Below are positions 11,250 to 11,525 of a DNA stretch of 11,525 bases, piece after piece. The DNA comes from Tardiphaga sp. (GTDB taxonomy: Bacteria > Pseudomonadota > Alphaproteobacteria > Rhizobiales > Xanthobacteraceae). Position numbers and translations under genes: made by a program. A model generated the notes under the pieces. The model saw only the letters and a list, made by a program, of their open reading frames with translations. It was not told where the DNA came from and searched no databases. The stretch is from assembly GCA_014377915.1 (NCBI GenBank), contig JACMOT010000567.1:1-11525 (forward strand), read 5' to 3'. Position 1 is the stretch's first letter; each line of letters starts with the position of its first letter.

Positions 11250-11525
11250 ATGGCGGTCGTTCACCAAATTCGCGAAGCATATACGTTCGACGACGTGTTG
11301 CTGAAGCCCGGCCTGTCCGACATCCTGCCGTCCGATGCCGATATCCGCTCGTTCGCGACCCCGGCCATTCCGCTCAACATTCCGATCATTGCCTCGGCGA
11401 TGGACACCGTCACCGAAGCCCGCATGGCGATCGCCATGGCGCAGGCTGGCGGTCTCGGCGTGATCCACCGCAATTTCGATCCCGAAGGCCAGGCGGCCCA
11501 GGTGCGCCAGGTCAAGAAGTACGAA
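11250..11525 (+). CDS. guaB: Inosine-5'-monophosphate dehydrogenase, 3' end outside window
   Basis: GuaB oxidises IMP to XMP with NAD+, the committed step of guanine nucleotide synthesis. The 92 residues seen are the start of the TIM barrel: YTFDDVLLKPG (11-21) is the family's near-invariant N-terminus, and IPIIASAMDTVTE (44-56) followed by AMAQAGGLGVIHRN (62-75) is the classic first substrate-binding region. The CBS pair and the catalytic cysteine loop lie beyond the right edge. The frame is open through the last base and there is no sign of damage. ATG 11250 is chosen because GGAG (11240-11243) lies 6 nt upstream; ATG 11238 would add four residues. The gene is on the same strand as the toxin-antitoxin locus, 250 bp downstream. 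Confidence 0.97.
   Translation, partial: MAVVHQIREAYTFDDVLLKPGLSDILPSDADIRSFATPAIPLNIPIIASAMDTVTEARMAIAMAQAGGLGVIHRNFDPEGQAAQVRQVKKYE

Noticed and set aside
1..11525. tRNA, rRNA, CRISPR array, riboswitch, transposase or phage gene
   Set aside because: Intergenic regions were read on both strands and none showed the needed conserved cores or regularly spaced repeats.

Overview
The window looks like chromosomal DNA from a Bradyrhizobium/Rhodopseudomonas-type alphaproteobacterium (Nitrobacteraceae). Coding DNA is strongly GC-rich. The HemB has the magnesium-type metal motif of rhizobia, the MarR regulator is of the alphaproteobacterial LdtR type, and ppx is followed directly by rlmE. Short palindromic repeats of a kind I recall from Bradyrhizobium genomes sit between convergent genes. 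Most of the content is housekeeping, and the genus cannot be fixed from sequence alone.

Layout, left to right. hemB (haem synthesis, minus strand) runs off the left edge and is divergent from a four-helix membrane protein of the DUF6163 type. A 490-bp intergenic stretch, noticeably AT-rich near its right end, leads to an ldtR-like MarR gene. About 110 nt beyond its stop is a strong terminator hairpin. A second long spacer leads to a small HU-family nucleoid protein. A two-gene cluster of unrecognised 73-74 residue proteins follows; they share a core (aromatic-Asn/Asp-Gly-Gly-Glu ... Arg-Leu) and look like tandem paralogues. A perfect 13-bp terminator stem closes that cluster.

On the minus strand lies a complete form II CoxL-like molybdopterin hydroxylase large subunit with no small or medium subunit beside it. 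It is divergent from ppx (short Ppx/GppA phosphatase), which is followed by rlmE (23S rRNA 2'-O-methyltransferase). rlmE converges on a DHA2-type MFS drug exporter gene, and the gap between them carries a long REP-like inverted repeat.

Between the exporter and guaB (IMP dehydrogenase, cut by the right edge) sits a toxin-first type II toxin-antitoxin locus. Its promoter carries two near-identical palindromic operators centred 22 bp apart. The RelE/ParE-type toxin gene appears to have lost one A from an A-run. This removes its conserved C-terminus and its stop codon, so the reading frame continues into the downstream XRE antitoxin and predicts an artificial-looking 219-residue fusion. The antitoxin keeps its own ribosome binding site and can still be made separately. 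This locus and the paired small proteins are the most unusual parts of the window. I found no tRNA, rRNA, CRISPR array, transposase or phage gene.
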